Shown one piece after another: positions 35,530 through 49,200 of a stretch of DNA of 64,000 bases (position 1 is its first letter; every line of letters starts with the position of its first letter). The notes beneath the pieces were generated by a model. The model was given only the letters and a program-made list of their open reading frames with translations. It made no database searches and was not told where the DNA came from. The translations under genes and the position numbers were made by a program. The stretch comes from Heterotrichella gracilis (lineage: Eukaryota; Sar; Xanthophyceae; Tribonematales; Xanthonemataceae), in NCBI GenBank assembly GCA_032358255.1, contig JAULBX010011323.1:41774-105773 (forward strand), in the 5' to 3' direction.

Positions 35530-38500
35530 GTGCCAGGCCGGGTACGTTCTGTTCGGTTCCACCACATCCTATACCAATGACTTGGACTCCCAGTTGAGGT
35601 GGTCCAAGTGCTTCAGCTGCAGCAAGGACCTGCGCTGCCCCAGTGGAGCATGCTTGCAAGGTGCCCACCCTAAACCCTAAATTCTGTCCTAAACGTTAAA
35701 CCCTGAACCCTATGCTTCAGCTGCAGCAAGGACCTGCGCTGCCTTAGTGGAGCATGCCTGCAAGGTGCACACCCAAACTCTGAGTCCTGTCCTAAATGCT
35801 AAACCCTAAAACCCTATGCTTCAGCTGCAGCAAGGACCGCGCTGGCCCAGTGGAGCATGCCTGCAAGGGTGCACACCCAAACCGTAGATCCTGTCTTTGC
35901 TGTTCACAAGCACTGATCAGCGTGTAGCGCCACCCAACTGCAAAACCCTAAACCCGAAACCGTTGACCAGCGCCTAGTGGCTAAGGCTCACTGAGGTATG
36001 TGTCCCTCCCGGGCAGGTGGCTGCAGCTGGGGACAACGCATGCAGCAGCTGGTCCCCATGAGCTTTCCTGACGACATTCAAAACGTCAGTGCGCACAGGT
36101 TGCGCTTACCAGGCGCATGTGTGAAACATCATGCCAGGCTGTTGATCCCCTCGTGCATCCATTGCATTACCTCATCATTTCCCCCTCCATGGCAGGTTTC
36201 GGCTGCAGCCGATGCGCACCCGGGGACATACGCATGCAGCAGCTGGTCCCCGTGGATTTTGGCAACTACCGCCCAAATCCCTTGGAGGACGCAAGGGTGC
36301 AGGTGTGCGTGAATCCCAAATCCCTGGGGTGCGCAACAGCGGCTGACTTCCTGGGCTGTGCCACATGCCCTACAGGTGCGCATTGAAGAATGCAGCCAAT
36401 GCTGTGTAATCAATAAATGGTGTTTTCAAGACTCGCGGTTTTTACTACAGTCACTGCCCTGCACTGCCCTGCCAGTGAGCACGCATAGATTGTTAGATAT
36501 TGATTTACTTATTTGTATTGTTTTAGCACAGAAAAAATAGCATCCGCAATTGTGCACACATCTGCTGGCAACATTTCTATTAGCCGCTCCATGAACTGGG
36601 CGCGCTAGCCCAGACAGCCCCAAGATATCTGCCCCATACTTTTTTTTAATCTAACATCTCCACACCTTGCTAATCCCTAATCAAGTGCAACAGCTTTTGC
36701 CCGGCTGAAGTCTTGTGTGAACATTGTTGTTCCATACAGGTATGGGTATTCCCACAAATCTGCGTCTCTATGCACTGCGAGGTTAAGTTGCCTGGAAGGG
36801 TTGTTGCCAGTGCTTTCCAGCAATAGTGATGCCACATGTGTGTGCGCCTGTGCATGTAGCACTGGTCAAGTATCTGCAACCCAGCCTGGTATGCTGAGGA
36901 GCGCCCGCAGGTTGGTGGAGGTGACAGTCCTTGAAGCCTGCTGCAATCTAGGCTAAGCATTGCCTGGGTATGCCTCATCCCAGTCCAAGAGCCAAGGATT
37001 CTCAGTCACTGTGTTCGGTGCGGTAGCACTAGTTTGCACAAACAAGCATTTAGTCTCCACGGAGGGGCCTTCCTGTCCCATGGTTTAGGGTTTAGGGTTG
37101 GTTCTAGGGTATAGTGCATATTAATGAAAACAGACTGGTACCTTGTCAATGGCCCCCCACATTCCGTATTTTCTCCCTTGTGCAGGCACATCCAGGGTCC
37201 TTGAGGCCAATTACTACAACGCAGACAACCTTCAACTTACCAATGTATACTACTACGGCACTTACGCCAATGACAACTTGCCCACGGGGGCGTTTGCCGG
37301 TTACTCAACAGGTATTGGGATGATTGGGCTGTGTAGATGATTAATACGATCTTACATTTATTCGTTCTTTTTAGGGGGGGGGGGGGGCGATGAGAGTTGC
37401 CTAGGGTAGTGTTGCACAAATCCCGTGCCAATACATGCGTTGTCAGGGTGGCACTGGGCTTTGCTAGCAGCTTCCAGATGTGTGTCATTCAAGTATTTAA
37501 ACATACTTGTGGCACGCTGCTAAAATCAATTTCCAATACAAGTGCTGCGTGGGCTAGGTGCACTGCAGGATTGCTCTGGGTAACGGCTTGTCTATACGGA
37601 CTTCCAAGCTACAGACGTATTGCAGAAACCTGCTAGACATATCCACCCTGCTATATGCAGGAATGTTTTGCCATCATAATCCTGCATACATATAGGGTGG
37701 TGCATTAGGTGCATTTAAGGCCTGCCTAAGCAAATGTGCAGCATTGTACCGAGTTAGTTTCTTCTTCATATTTTGACGGATTGGAGGTATGTGAACATGA
37801 TGCCCAAGTAGCCATTGGGCAATGTGATGAAAATATTTAAAACATACTTAAAACCACAATAAACATACCCTAAACCTTAAACACTGCTAGTACAAAGCTG
37901 CTTGCTGGTCTGGCTTTGTTGCCTGTATGCATATTATACAGACCCTAAACCCCACAACTTGTTTAGTATGTTTAGCAATGCATGATACTTGTCATGCATG
38001 ACGATAACTCGACCCTTGCGTAGGGTTCTCCTGCCTGCCCTGCTCCAAACTAGGCTGCAGCGCTGCTGCCTGCAAGGACACAATTGGCTGCACCTCCTGC
38101 CCCGCTGGCAAGTACCTAGGGTTCAGCCCAGACCCTAAGGTGCCCATCTCCACACGCACCTGTATTGCCACACCTCGCCCGACCAAGGCAAACTGCAAGT
38201 AAGTTCCACCGTATTGCAAATGAAGACAGTTAGCCTGTTATTAAGGAAATAAGAACTACATTGTTTTACAATTTCTGTCATATTTCCCCCTCCATTTTTT
38301 GGTATCGTTCCTCTCCAGTTCCTGGTATGTAATGTGCAGGCGGTTTGCCCCCAGTGGAGCTTGCGCTCTGTGCAACCAGGGCTATATCATGTACCAGCCT
38401 AAGCCCACCTCAGACCAATCGCTGACAGGGGCAGCCTATAGCCTGCCACTCAACCTGGCCAATACACAATGCAGGAGCTGCGCGGGATATGGCAGGTGGG

Positions 38501-41500
38501 TGGCGCGCTGATTTAGCGTCTAGGGTTAGGGTGTAGGGCCGATACACAATGCAGGAGCTGCGCGGGATATGGCAGGTAAGCACCGCTCTGGTTTAGGGTT
38601 TAGGGTATAGGATGTAGGGCAACACAAGGCCAACGCGCAGTGCAGGAGCTCCGTAGGACATGGCAGGTGGATGGCGCTTTGGCTTAGGATTTGGGATTTA
38701 GGTTTTGGGGCCAGAACGCAGTGCAGGAACTGCGCAGGATACCGCAGGTTTGTGGCAATCACATTCAAAGGTACAGAGGCTGCATCCACATGCGCCGTGC
38801 CATCTCCCAGGGCAATTTGGAACACTTTAATGACAGGAACATGGGGCTCAGCACACCTTTGATGAAAAGAAAAGAAAAGAAACAGAAACAGGCGCCAAAG
38901 GCGCAAATCACACCAATTGCTTAGCTTCTTGAAGATGGTGCGGTCATTGCAGCTGATATCATCAAGGGTGTGCGCATGCACTGCATGCACACTGTCACCG
39001 GGCCACGGGCAGTGCTGAATGAAGGTAGTGAAAACAACCTTTAAATTTAGAAAATGGCAATGGTGTTTTGGGTTTTTATAATTATTAGTAGAATACAAAG
39101 CTGATTGCTAATCTGGCTGTATTGCTGAAATGCATGTGACATGTAACTAAGTAACTAACTGACTAGATACAGTTGGATTATACCTTATTTGCAGTGCAAT
39201 ATTAAATTCTGCAGTGCTGAAATGCTGCAGATCACCTTTCCGGCACACGGCAATTGCCTGCTTAGTTGACCTGTTTATGCACCCTCGTGTAGTGCAAGAT
39301 GGCTACCCCTTAAACCCCTCGTGTAGGGTAATGTGTGTGTAATGATCATACCCTTGTGTGTGGTTGCCACAGGTGTGCCAAGTGTGACCCTACCAAGGGT
39401 TGCACCTCCTGCCCCAAGAACTCCCTACTGCTGCGCGACCTCAACAGTACCCTAGGGTTCAAGGTGTGCCGCAGCTGCCAGGAGGTGCTGGGATGCAAGG
39501 AGTGCAATGGGAAAACAGGATGCACCAGCGCCTGTCCAGGTGAGAAAAGCTATTTATTCCAGGGTTACATGGTGGGGATGCTTAATTAGGTTCTAGGGTT
39601 CAACATCTAGGGTTTACTGTTTTAGGGTAAAGACCTGATGTGTATCTAATATTATAACTCCTTTTGCAGCCAACTCCTTCCTAGCCACCGCATCTAAGGA
39701 TGGCCAGTACTACTACCCCTCGTTGGCTGGCCTGAAGGCATGCGCGCCCTTTGCCAACAGCCTGTGCGCAGCTGCCAAGCCGGAAATCGGCTGCACCAAA
39801 TGCAAGGCAGGGGGGTTGTTGGTTCGTTATGAACCCCCGGGCGCTGCTATGGGTCCTAAGGTGTATTACTACGTCAATGACTACCGTGAAGACTATCAAA
39901 GCATGTGTGTGAGCTGCGGGAGAGAATCCCAGGGCAAAACGTGCAGCTCTCAGGGCTGCCTCACTTGCCACTGGGGATGGTATATGCAAGGGTCTACTGG
40001 TGGCGAGTTTGGGCCATACTGCAGGAGGTGCAGTGAAGCGGTGGGTGGTGCTGGGGCAACAAAATACAAGAAAGGCATAAATGTCAAAGTTTAGTTTTGT
40101 CGCGCACGCATAAAAAGTATAATAAGTTTTTTTGTAAGTGGTGATGTGCATTTTTGCCCTTAACTACCCTCACTCAGTCTCGTCCTCAATTGCTGCCCTC
40201 ATACTGAAAATTGTGTACTCTACTTTTATTTATCTCTTCACATGTGCATTTTGGCACTGGCTGCTCCCTAATCTATAAACCCTAACCCTGAAGCCTAAAA
40301 CCTGACCACGTGTGCAGTTTGGACCTGGCTGCTCCGCCTGCAATGCCGAAACTGGCTGCACAGCCAAACCCAAGGGGTACTATAAGGAGGAAGATGTTGA
40401 CGGATTGCTCCACCTTCAGTCTTGTCCCTCCACTGTGCCAAGTGTGAGTACAGCAAGGGGTGCACAGCTTGCAAGCCAGGCTACATTTTCCAAGGCGGGT
40501 TCAGCGACTACGACCTCGCTTATGGCGATAACACTACCGTGGCTGATCGCTGCATCCCCGTGTCCAGCCTCAATTGCGCCAAGTCAGATGCTAAGGGGTG
40601 CACGGCATGCAAGAAGGGCTACTTTGCAATGGAGGTGCGTTGCAGTCCAAGCCTGTGGGACCGCGCATCACTGATAGACCGAGAACCCTGACAGGCCATG
40701 CCCCCACGCTGCTAGACCCTAAATCCTAAACAAGAACAGAACAACAGAACCTCATCCACGCTGCTAGGCCAGACATTCAGAACCGATGAATCGATCTTAA
40801 GTTGTGGTTTCCATCTTGGCATTGTTGCATGGCAACCTGTTGAAAGTGGTGGACGGCAGGTCCATGCCATGGGACCTAGTGGGCCACGCTGGACTGATTC
40901 CCATTTAGTAAGATTCAATGGGGTGAACCCAGCTTCAGGCCAGCTTCAAAATGGTGTGTACCCTCCTGGCGTTCTTTCACTAGCAGCATGTCACCCAAAG
41001 CGCCTCATTGTGGATGGGAGAGTTCTTTTCAAGCCTTGCGACCCTGCAACCTGATGCATGCACACTCTCAACATATTTTCAATTTGTACAACAATAAAAA
41101 CCCACCCACAGATAAAACCATAGCTGGACTTTCTTCTCTCCCCTCTTTGTATACTTTATAGTGTGGTGGCTTCTGTTACTGATGCACCTGTTCAACAACT
41201 GGCTGGGTGGTGGTTATATTATCGTTTTAATTAAAATTGCTGCGTAAGTGATGTTGAAAGAGTGTAGTAAGGCTGAATGTGCCTGTGCAGCATCCTCGCT
41301 CCCAGAGCAGCATCAACGTGTGCAGGCACTGCCCATCAGGGTCTTTACCCTAACCCCTACGCCTGAACCCTAACCGCATGTGCAGGAGCCTCACTCCCAG
41401 GGCAGCATCAACGTGTGCGTACAGTGCCCTACAGGCTGTAAGGGTGCTTGTTGGAAGGGCAAGGGATGCCACAAGTGCAAGGTGCGCCGCACAGTGTAAG

Positions 41501-43429
41501 ACAGGCCATGGCATTTCTGCGTACAGCCTTTCAAATTTAGGGTAGGTTTAGGGTAGATTTTTTAGATTTTGCAAGGTGCGCAGTGTGTTGGCAGACAGGC
41601 CAATGGTCCACATTGCGGCCTTTTCAATTGCTTGGGATTGCAGGCATCTTAGCTGGCACATATGACCATCGGTTGGCTGGCTGCTTGCCTTCTGTGCGCA
41701 CCAGTGCTGTCAATGTTGGGTGAAAAAGGTGACGTGAAAGTCCATGAAGTGACGCAATTGGTTGGTCACCTCCAGTAGCATCTCAGTGGTGAGGCGCCGG
41801 CGCACTGAACAAAAATAAAATTGAAACATATATACTACCCAGAATTAAAATTGACTAGCCACCCATTCAGCTAACCTGGTGGTGAGGCTTATCCAGGTAC
41901 TAAAAGTTATGAGCTAAGAAGCACAAATCGTATTGAAGTTTACAATGCGGATAAGTACATTTGTTCATTTGGAAAGTGGAATTTGATAATGGCATTTGAG
42001 TTCAGGTGGTTCAGTGGTGGAAATAGAGGTGGAAATAGAGGTTCATGTTTTTTTGAAACAGTATCTTTTGACAAGATATATGACCACTAATTAAGCGATG
42101 TCAACAGGAGTGTCTATAAACTCTCAGCCTGGGTGACCGTGCAGGTTGGCTACTACCAGGATATACACCAGCCTTCGCCATGGCAGGTAGATCGCGAAAC
42201 CACCTACTCAACATGCGTCGCATGCAAAACCTTGCTGGGTACCGAGCTTGGACCATTTCCCACGGGTAACCCAAAGACAGATGGCTGCGCGACCTGCACC
42301 CAAGATGGCTGCACTTCCTGCAAGCCGGGGTACTACGGGTGAGTGTTGTGGTGTCTGCTGTGTCTGTGTATAATGCACAGATACTTAAATTGGGATGATG
42401 CGTGTTGCATAGCTTGATAGCAAGTTGCATTGCATTGTACCTCACAGTATTTTCCATACATTATTGTGACAATGACCATCATTGCTATGCATAGAGTGTA
42501 TGATACATGTTCAACGCATTTTACACATGTGCAACTGTAGGTGGGACAAGTTTTGCCTGCCCTGCAACTCCTCCCCTGATGCGCCAGCCACCACCAAGGC
42601 AGACTGCGCCGCACGAGGCTGTGTGGCTGGCATGGGCTGCAGCAAGTGCCCTGTGGGATTCGTGCACATCCCCAGTACCCCCAGCAATTACCTTGGCATA
42701 TATAACATCCCCACCTGTGCCAAGTGCAATGTGCTGGGCATGGGGTGCACCAGCTGCGATGCGAAGGTGCGCATGACTGACCATTTGTGGCCAGTAGCTT
42801 GATGCATGCAGCACTGGACATATGTATACAACATATTCGCACACTAGACACATTAGACACATGCATTGCACTGCAAATTGTCTGAATCCACCAAGCATGG
42901 GTTGAATGACACCATGTACTTGATACATGTGCCATGGTAGGGGAGCTAGTGAACCCAGTCTGGAGGGCAACACCTTTCTCTGGGCTAACTCCTCGCCAGT
43001 TCAATTCGAGTCTCTGTAAGCACCCTGATTTCCACATTTATTTATTCATATTTTTTGTCTCGTCAGGGATGCAAGACCTGTCCCATGGGGTACTACAAGA
43101 CCAACACAACCCTCAAGGGTGTTGCGGCGCCGGGCACACCCACCACCTGCGCCCCCTGCCCCACCGGCTGCGCAAAATGCGTGGATGGCAAGGGATGCAC
43201 CAGCTGCGCATCCAACTTCTTTGCGACAATGGTATCCAATGAAGTCATGCAGTGCTCCAGCTGCCCTCTGTTTCTAGATTGCCAGGGCAGTTGCCACCCC
43301 ACCAAGGGCTGCACCGCGTGCCCTCCGGGCAAGAAGCTAGCAAAAGCAGTTCCTGGGTATCCCCAGAATCCAAATATCCCAGCCACCCTCTTCCCGGGAC
43401 AGGCACTGATGATGTGCGTGGCAGCTTAG
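35530..43429 (+). CDS. Large cysteine-rich repeat protein (growth-factor-receptor/furin-like CxxC repeats), 5' end uncertain
   Basis: Twelve exons: 35530-35660, 36196-36375, 37186-37311, 38024-38198, 38340-38495, 39373-39539, 39670-40040, 40318-40634, 41386-41481, 42145-42338, 42541-42766, 43067-43429. About 834 aa coded here. Junction phases agree throughout except inside exon 40318-40634, where the frame shifts by one base near 40415-40422. The protein is built from repeats of C-x2-C...G-C-x2-C-x2-G (CAKCDPTKGCTSCPK, CAKCEYSKGCTACKPGY, CAKCVDGKGCTSC), with intervening Tyr/Asn-rich loops (NYYNADN, YVNDYREDY). No membrane helix in the final exon (ends MMCVAA). Probably secreted or cell-surface, disulfide-rich; role unknown. 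First exon and signal peptide not established; candidates are the ATG at 33842 and the exon at 34233. Introns hold copies of several exon edges. Confidence 0.75.
35712..35868 (+). pseudogene. Two 3'-edge copies of the first clear Cys-rich exon
   Basis: About 35714-35764 and 35816-35867 repeat CTTCAGCTGCAGCAAGGACC...GTGGAGCATGC.TGCAAG with donor-like GGTGCAC. Separated by CCCTAAA-type words. Confidence 0.88.
36010..36085 (+). pseudogene. 5'-edge copy of Cys-rich exon 36196-36375
   Basis: After GGGCAG, GTGGCTGCAGCTGGGGACA and GCATGCAGCAGCTGGTCCCC repeat the exon start about 185 bp upstream, with a deletion of the CGATGCGCACC segment. Confidence 0.75.
37374..37387 (+). repeat. Poly-G run of 14
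   Basis: Homopolymer in an intron of the Cys-rich gene; length is likely imprecise in any assembly. Confidence 0.9.
38539..38750 (+). pseudogene. Three-copy array of Cys-rich exon 38340-38495 3' edge
   Basis: The exon end (CAATGCAGGAGCTGCGCGGG...GGCAG plus GT) recurs at about 38539-38575, 38628-38666 and 38710-38747. Each is preceded by TTTAGGGT-type words. Divergence rises with distance from the true exon. Confidence 0.9.
41289..41342 (+). pseudogene. 5'-edge copy of Cys-rich exon 41386-41481
   Basis: GCATCCTCGCTCCCAGAGCAGCATCAACGTGTGC-like sequence lies about 95 bp upstream of the true exon start; the reading frame is kept for about 15 codons. Confidence 0.8.
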
Positions 43430-46221
43430 GCAGGCAAAGCGATTACCACTGTTCCCAGGGGACAAGCTAGTGGGGTCACAATTACAACATGGATTGGTTA
43501 TTGTGGGAGCGCGCGCTGGAGGTGTCATTGAGGCGCTTGTTTCATCACTGCTGGTTTGGGAGACCAATTTCTCAAAAATGCACTTCATTTCCCCTCTCCT
43601 CTGAGTCCCAGTGGAGGGGTCTCAAAAGGGGGCGGTGCTGTAGTCCACAACAGCAATGCCTAGCGGGTGTGTCTGGGACTTGGCTGAACCAAAGCCTGTT
43701 GTAATGGACTGATAGCAATTCGTGCACTCTGGAGCTCATGTGGTGCCTTTCTAGCCCTTGATCTGGCACATGCAGAAAACAAGAAAGAAAAAGGAGAAGA
43801 AAACGCCCCACCCTGTGGCACACCAATGTACGTGTACGAGCGCCTCCTGGAAGACGTTGGGCCCCACTGCTGATCCAAGGGGACTAGCGTCCGACAAGCT
43901 AGGCTAAAAAGATGCATTTATTACTCTTTGGTTGGAAAGAAGCAGGTCACATACGAGACGTAAGCTACAACCAGAAATTGTGAACCCTATACCCTAAGCC
44001 CTAAAAACCCTAAAGCAGGTGGCCACAGCTCCGCATCACCCTGTTAGGCTGCAGGTAGTCGTGTATATGATGCATCACCGTGGTCCAAGGTTGCACCCCT
44101 AGGGCCTGTGCATGTGCAAGTACCCGGTGTATGTGCAAGTACGAGGAGGAGGAGGTTCCAGCTGCACTGCAACCTAGTGGGTTCAACGTTGCTTTCTAGC
44201 GTTCGAGCGTGCTGCTACACCAATACAAAGCCGACATGCAAGCAGCCTTTGTAGATAATTATAGCTTTTCAACAAAGTGTCGAGGTGTCCCATCATTGCA
44301 CACCAGTATTGAATGCATTGGTACCAACCTGTTCCGTATGGTCGAGCACCCGATGCACGATGCAGCACCTGCTCAAGTTCAGGCTAATGAGGAATATGAC
44401 CCAATGCTGAAAGACCTTTGTTACACCTTTTCCGCCTGGTCCCCTGCGTCGCCGCCGTGGCACGCACTGTCGTGGGTGCCACTATGGCAATGCTGTTGCT
44501 GGTCGCCTGTTGTGCATCAGTGAACAATATTTGCCAAAAGGTGGCTGCCAGGTGCCCTGCCGCAAACGAAAGCGTTACAAACGTGAGTATCGATCATTGC
44601 ATGGATTGTTAAGTCGTTGGGAAGGTGAAGAAGGGCGATAAGGTGTTGATAAGGACTGAGTGCAGTTTTGCACATGCATGCATGCATCCACCCATGTGAG
44701 TTGCGTTGGACACAACGAACTCAACAGAAATTCTTGCGAGTTTGGTAAAAAGCATTCTTGCTAACACCAGCATTGGTTTGTCCTTACTAGTTGAACACCA
44801 GTGCAAGATGGGACTTTCCCGCCACTTCACCCATCGGGCCCAGCTGACGATGCAACCTTTGCTGCAGCAGAACTGGCGACTTGTCTCCACACAGCTTAAG
44901 TTCACCTGAGGGCTTGTGACTGGAAGGGACCTGGATGGATGGGTTGCCTCCAACTGCCAGTAAGAAGTCCAGCCTTATTCAGCACACAACAATCAGCAAA
45001 CTTGTACACCCATCGAGGCGCAGTCAATCTTGAGGGTCAGTCAGCAAGTCCAACCAACCCGTTGGTGCCAGAGATACAAGCATAACACAACCCTTTAATT
45101 CCACGAGAACATTGCGCCGCATAGTATTTACAAGCCTCCTGTATGCACCCTGCAGAATCCCCCAGTGAACGTTGATGTTGCAAGTTGTGACAAGATGTGA
45201 ATGCCTTGATTTTCGATCCACTTGACCGGCCAGTTGTTGGCGATTGGTTGAGTGCTCCAGCCTACACTAGACTCTACTGAGTAAACACTGTGCCCTGTGC
45301 AATTTGCATGCTTCATCTTGTAAGAAAATAAGAACGGGAAGTTCAACACAAATGTACATTTCAAATTGTGTACATATACCACACCTGGTGGTCCACTGCA
45401 CACACCGGTTGCTGTCACGCATGCATGCACCACGTTACTGTCAGTGTGGTAACAAGTGTAATCAACAGGGAACATGTGCTGCGCTGCTGCCGCTGGGTGA
45501 CCCAACATGGTAACCGTTACGCGCCTCCATCACCCTTGCGGCAGGCTCTGAATCAGATGAGTATGAGCATACCCTCAAGAATCATCTGATGTGCTGTGTC
45601 AACCAACTTGAACATGTCATGGCCAAGAGCACCACTTGTAAGGACCACATTGCCTCCTGCAACTTGTGCTATTCACTGGGTACTGAATGGCACTGCATTG
45701 CCGGTCAGATGGTCCCAACAACTACCCATGCCAGCGTGCACCGCCGCACAAACCTGGTAACTGGAACCTGGCACAAGGGCTGCCGATAAATACCATATTT
45801 ATGACCAAAAAGAGACAGTTAACTACAGGTGTTAAAATAAGCGCAATGTAATCCCAGTTGCTGCATTATGCTATCACACCATCAGTTCACAGTCATCATT
45901 GCACACAGCTGGAATAAGAATTGAATTGACATGTCAGAAATTTGCCAATATCAGGTTTTGCCACCCAGCTACTTGGGCAGTACGTACGGTAAGCGGCAAC
46001 TGGTTGTAACGCGCTGTTCCAGGAGTTATGCACCCTCCCACCATCCCTCCAGCGTCTTCAACGTCTGCACGACCCAGTGCCAGCTGCGCACTAGCCCCTG
46101 GGTGCCGTAGCCGCCCTATTGACCAACCAGTATGACCGCTTCCCCGCGCGGCGCAACCCCTCCCTAGCGGCTGCCACTGTGAATGGGGTTGCGCATTCAA
46201 GCTACGCCCGGGAGGCTATTT
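43430..46221. other. Region between Cys-rich (+) and ARM (-) genes; two weak exon candidates
   Basis: 44484-44582 (+) begins ATG and reads MAMLLLVACCASVNNICQ..., signal-peptide-like, with a strong donor (AAC|GTGAGT). An open frame 45541-45789 (+) ends CHKGCR-like (GTWHKGCR then TAA) and is Cys-containing (CKDHIASCNLC). They could belong to a small secreted Cys-rich gene, but I could not connect them in phase. About 46015-46115 holds a decayed copy of the last ARM exon. CATGCATGCATGCAT run near 44685. Nothing else recognised. Confidence 0.35.
46015..46115 (-). pseudogene. Downstream copy of ARM-gene terminal exon
   Basis: On the minus strand it repeats the stretch coding SWHWLTQTLKTLEGG (TGCGCAGCTGGCACTGG, then GACGCTGGAGG), with frame disruptions, about 110-200 bp past the true stop. 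Confidence 0.75.
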
Positions 46222-49200
46222 TCAGGCGCCCTCCCCACCCCCCTCCAGCGTCTTGAGGGTCTGCGTGAGCCAGTGCCAGCTGCGCACAAAGTCCTGGAAG
46301 GTGATGAGCGACGTGGGGCGCAGGTCGGAGGGGCCAGCTGACCGGAACCCAGACAGAATTACAGCCCTGCAGAAGGGAATAGAAATTACTATTAATATAC
46401 TGGTGAATTGATAACCAGTTTCGTAGCCTGTCATTGAGCAGCGAGTTGGCCAAGGAAGAGGAATTAGCAAGGGGTTAACAAAATGTGGGAGGGTAGAACC
46501 ACCAGGGCTGAACCACCAAACCCTAAACCCTAGCAGGAAGTGTTTCTTGGGTTTGTGTGTGCAGAGGGTCGGAAGGCAGATGCTAAGGACCTCCCTCCCA
46601 ACAACCTCGCCACACACACCACCTGCATTGGCACAAGCTGAGGACCTGCCCCCCCCCACCCCCACACATGGACACACACATCACCACACATGCATTGTCC
46701 AACCCCTCACACGCACCATCCCTCCTCCCCCACCCCCTGCCCCCGCAGCGCCTGCTTCAGCTCCAGCAGCACCACCTCCCCACCACCCACCACCCCCATA
46801 CATTGCCACACACATGCACCCACCACCACCACCACAACCATTGCCACACAAATGCACCCCCCCACCCCCAACACAGACCCCGCCACACGCACCATCCCTT
46901 CTCCCCCACCCCCTGCCCCCCCAGCGCCTGCTTCAGCTCCAGCAGACACCACCTCCCCCCCTCCCCCACCCACCCACCCACACCACACACATGCACCTCT
47001 CTTAAACCCCGCCACACGCACCATCCCTCCTCTCCGACTCCTTGTCCCCCAAGCGCCTGCTTCAGCTCTAGTAGCACCACTTCGCCACCACCGGGCTTCA
47101 ATCCCTCCCAGAATTGAAAGGCGGACCGGATGGTGCGGATCTTGCGGATCTGCGGGGGTGGCAGGGCGTGTGAGCGGGTAAGGGGCAGCAGGGGAGAGAA
47201 ATTAAGAGGTAATCAGGGGGACTTGCATGTTTTGAACAAAATGATATATATGGTTGTTTTATATCATGAGTCACAACCACCTCACGGGGGTATATAATGG
47301 AAAGTCAAAGGCTCGTGACCAAGAGAAGGGAGAAAATATTGTCTTCCGCATTGGGACCCTTTAAGGGTCCCAATATTCTGGCATTTGTCCCACATGGATG
47401 CTGTTGAGCGCCAGCAGCTCCTAAACCCTACCCCAGGGTTTTCTGCCATGTCTAGGGTTTAGGGTTCTGCATCATGCGGGTCTAGGGTTTTCCCACCTGT
47501 ATGCTGTTGAGCGCCAGGTCTGCCTTGAGCTCCTCCTCGCTCATCTCCAACAACTCTCCAAACCCTACCCCAGGGTTTCTGCCCTTCCTAGATCCCAGGT
47601 TATGCCTTGCATCAGGGCAGGATTTCAGGTTTAGGGTGTTAGGGTTTAGGGCTCACCTGTATGCTGTTGAGCGCCAGGTCAGCCTTGAGCTCCTCCTCGC
47701 TCATCTCCAGCAGCTCCCCCCCAGTCACCCCGTGCGCCACCAGCAGCTCGCCCCCCTTGAAGCCAACATCATGTAGTAACACACTGACCTCCTCGGGGGA
47801 GTACCTAAAAAGTGAGAGCACGAATTTGCATTGAAACCCATGCAATTTGAACATGCTCTGGTGGAGTTCATCAGATTGCCCCCCTTGCAGCCCATGACAT
47901 GCAGCAGGGCACTCACCTCCTAATAAAAATACCAGTCCCCGTCTACCGCCACCACCCAGCTGACCTGCTGCTTGTGCTGGTACAGATGCCAATGATGGCG
48001 CTTATCATGTAGAAAACAATACTTTATTGTCAATTATAAAAATGTCCGCGGCGCACAGATGGATGCTTCTTACTACCCCCGATCCACCCTGCAAATCCCA
48101 ACGCACCGTGTGAGCGGCTTCCCCCCTATGCTCGGCTCCCCTCCTTGCCCCTCCACCCCCGCGTCGCCCTCTATCGCCACCACCAAGCTGACCTGCTGCT
48201 TGCCAAGCACGTGCTCAGCATACCGGAATGTCTCCATCATGATGTTGCGCTGCTCGTCACCCACATCCAGCCGTGCTAGAGCTACCTGCATAGCGGGAAA
48301 GGGCGAATTAACTAGACATCACATCATGTCTTTTTAGCATTTGAACATTTGAGCTTTGGTTAAAGACATCCTTGCTTATGACTGTCCTCTCTTTGTGTCC
48401 AATAAGAGAGGACACGAAAACGGAATGTCTCCATCATGATGTTGCGCTGCGCGTCACCCACATCCAGCCGTGCGAGGGCCACCTGCAAGGGCGGAAAATG
48501 CAGCAATGATTGAATACTAACTTGTATGTATTCAGCCTTCATTTAATATTTATGATTAAGCAATATAGTAATAAGATTTCATTAAAATGGCTGGCTTGTT
48601 CCGGAATGTCTCCATTGCTATGTTGCTCTGCGCGTCCCCCACCCCCACCCCCACCACCTTAACCACCACCGCCATCACCACCACCACCCACCCACCCACC
48701 TGTGCGGAGCTGATCACCGAGTTACCAGGCTTGTCCATGAGCAGCTTGACCAGGGAAGGGATGCCCCCCCCCTTCAATCCCACTGCCGTCCCCACTGCCG
48801 TCCCCACCACCAGCACCTCCGCCGCCGCTGTCACCACCGATCCCCCCCATCCACCATCCCCACCACCCCACCCACCTGTGCGGAGCTGATCACCGAGTCG
48901 CTAGGCTTGTCCATGAGCAGCTTCACAAGAGGGGGGATGCCCCCCGCTAGCTTGATCGCCAGCTGGTTGTGGTTGTCATCCGCCATGTTGGCAAGCGCCC
49001 GCACTGATAGCTCGAGCGCGCGCGTCCCCCCACCGGCGTCCAAGAGCGCCACCAGACGTTGCACCGCGCCGGCCTGTGGATGGGTGGGAAGGGGCTGAAA
49101 TCTACTGTACAGACACTTTATTTGTTCAGTTTTTCAGGGTTTTCATTTTAATTTTGTTTGGGTTGTCATTGTCATCCGCCATGTTGGCAAGCGCCCGCAC

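Noticed and set aside
42990-43020. tRNA-like B-box (GTTCAATTC)
   Set aside because: No matching A-box or cloverleaf could be folded around it.
44706-44909. Open frame (68 codons, plus strand) as exon 2 of a small secreted protein starting at 44484
   Set aside because: No acceptor gives the right phase after the 44582 donor; left as non-coding.
46547-47181. Plus-strand Pro/His-rich open frames of 150-160 aa
   Set aside because: Low-complexity CCA/CACA DNA antisense to the ARM gene's penultimate exon and its copies; no start context, domain or splicing.
48193-48223. Extension of ARM exon 10 to the KQQ donor
   Set aside because: Not fully rejected: the same GTCAGC site is copied downstream at about 47970, but it leaves phase 0, whereas the SAM exon's acceptor needs phase 2, so the CCG|GTATGC donor is preferred.
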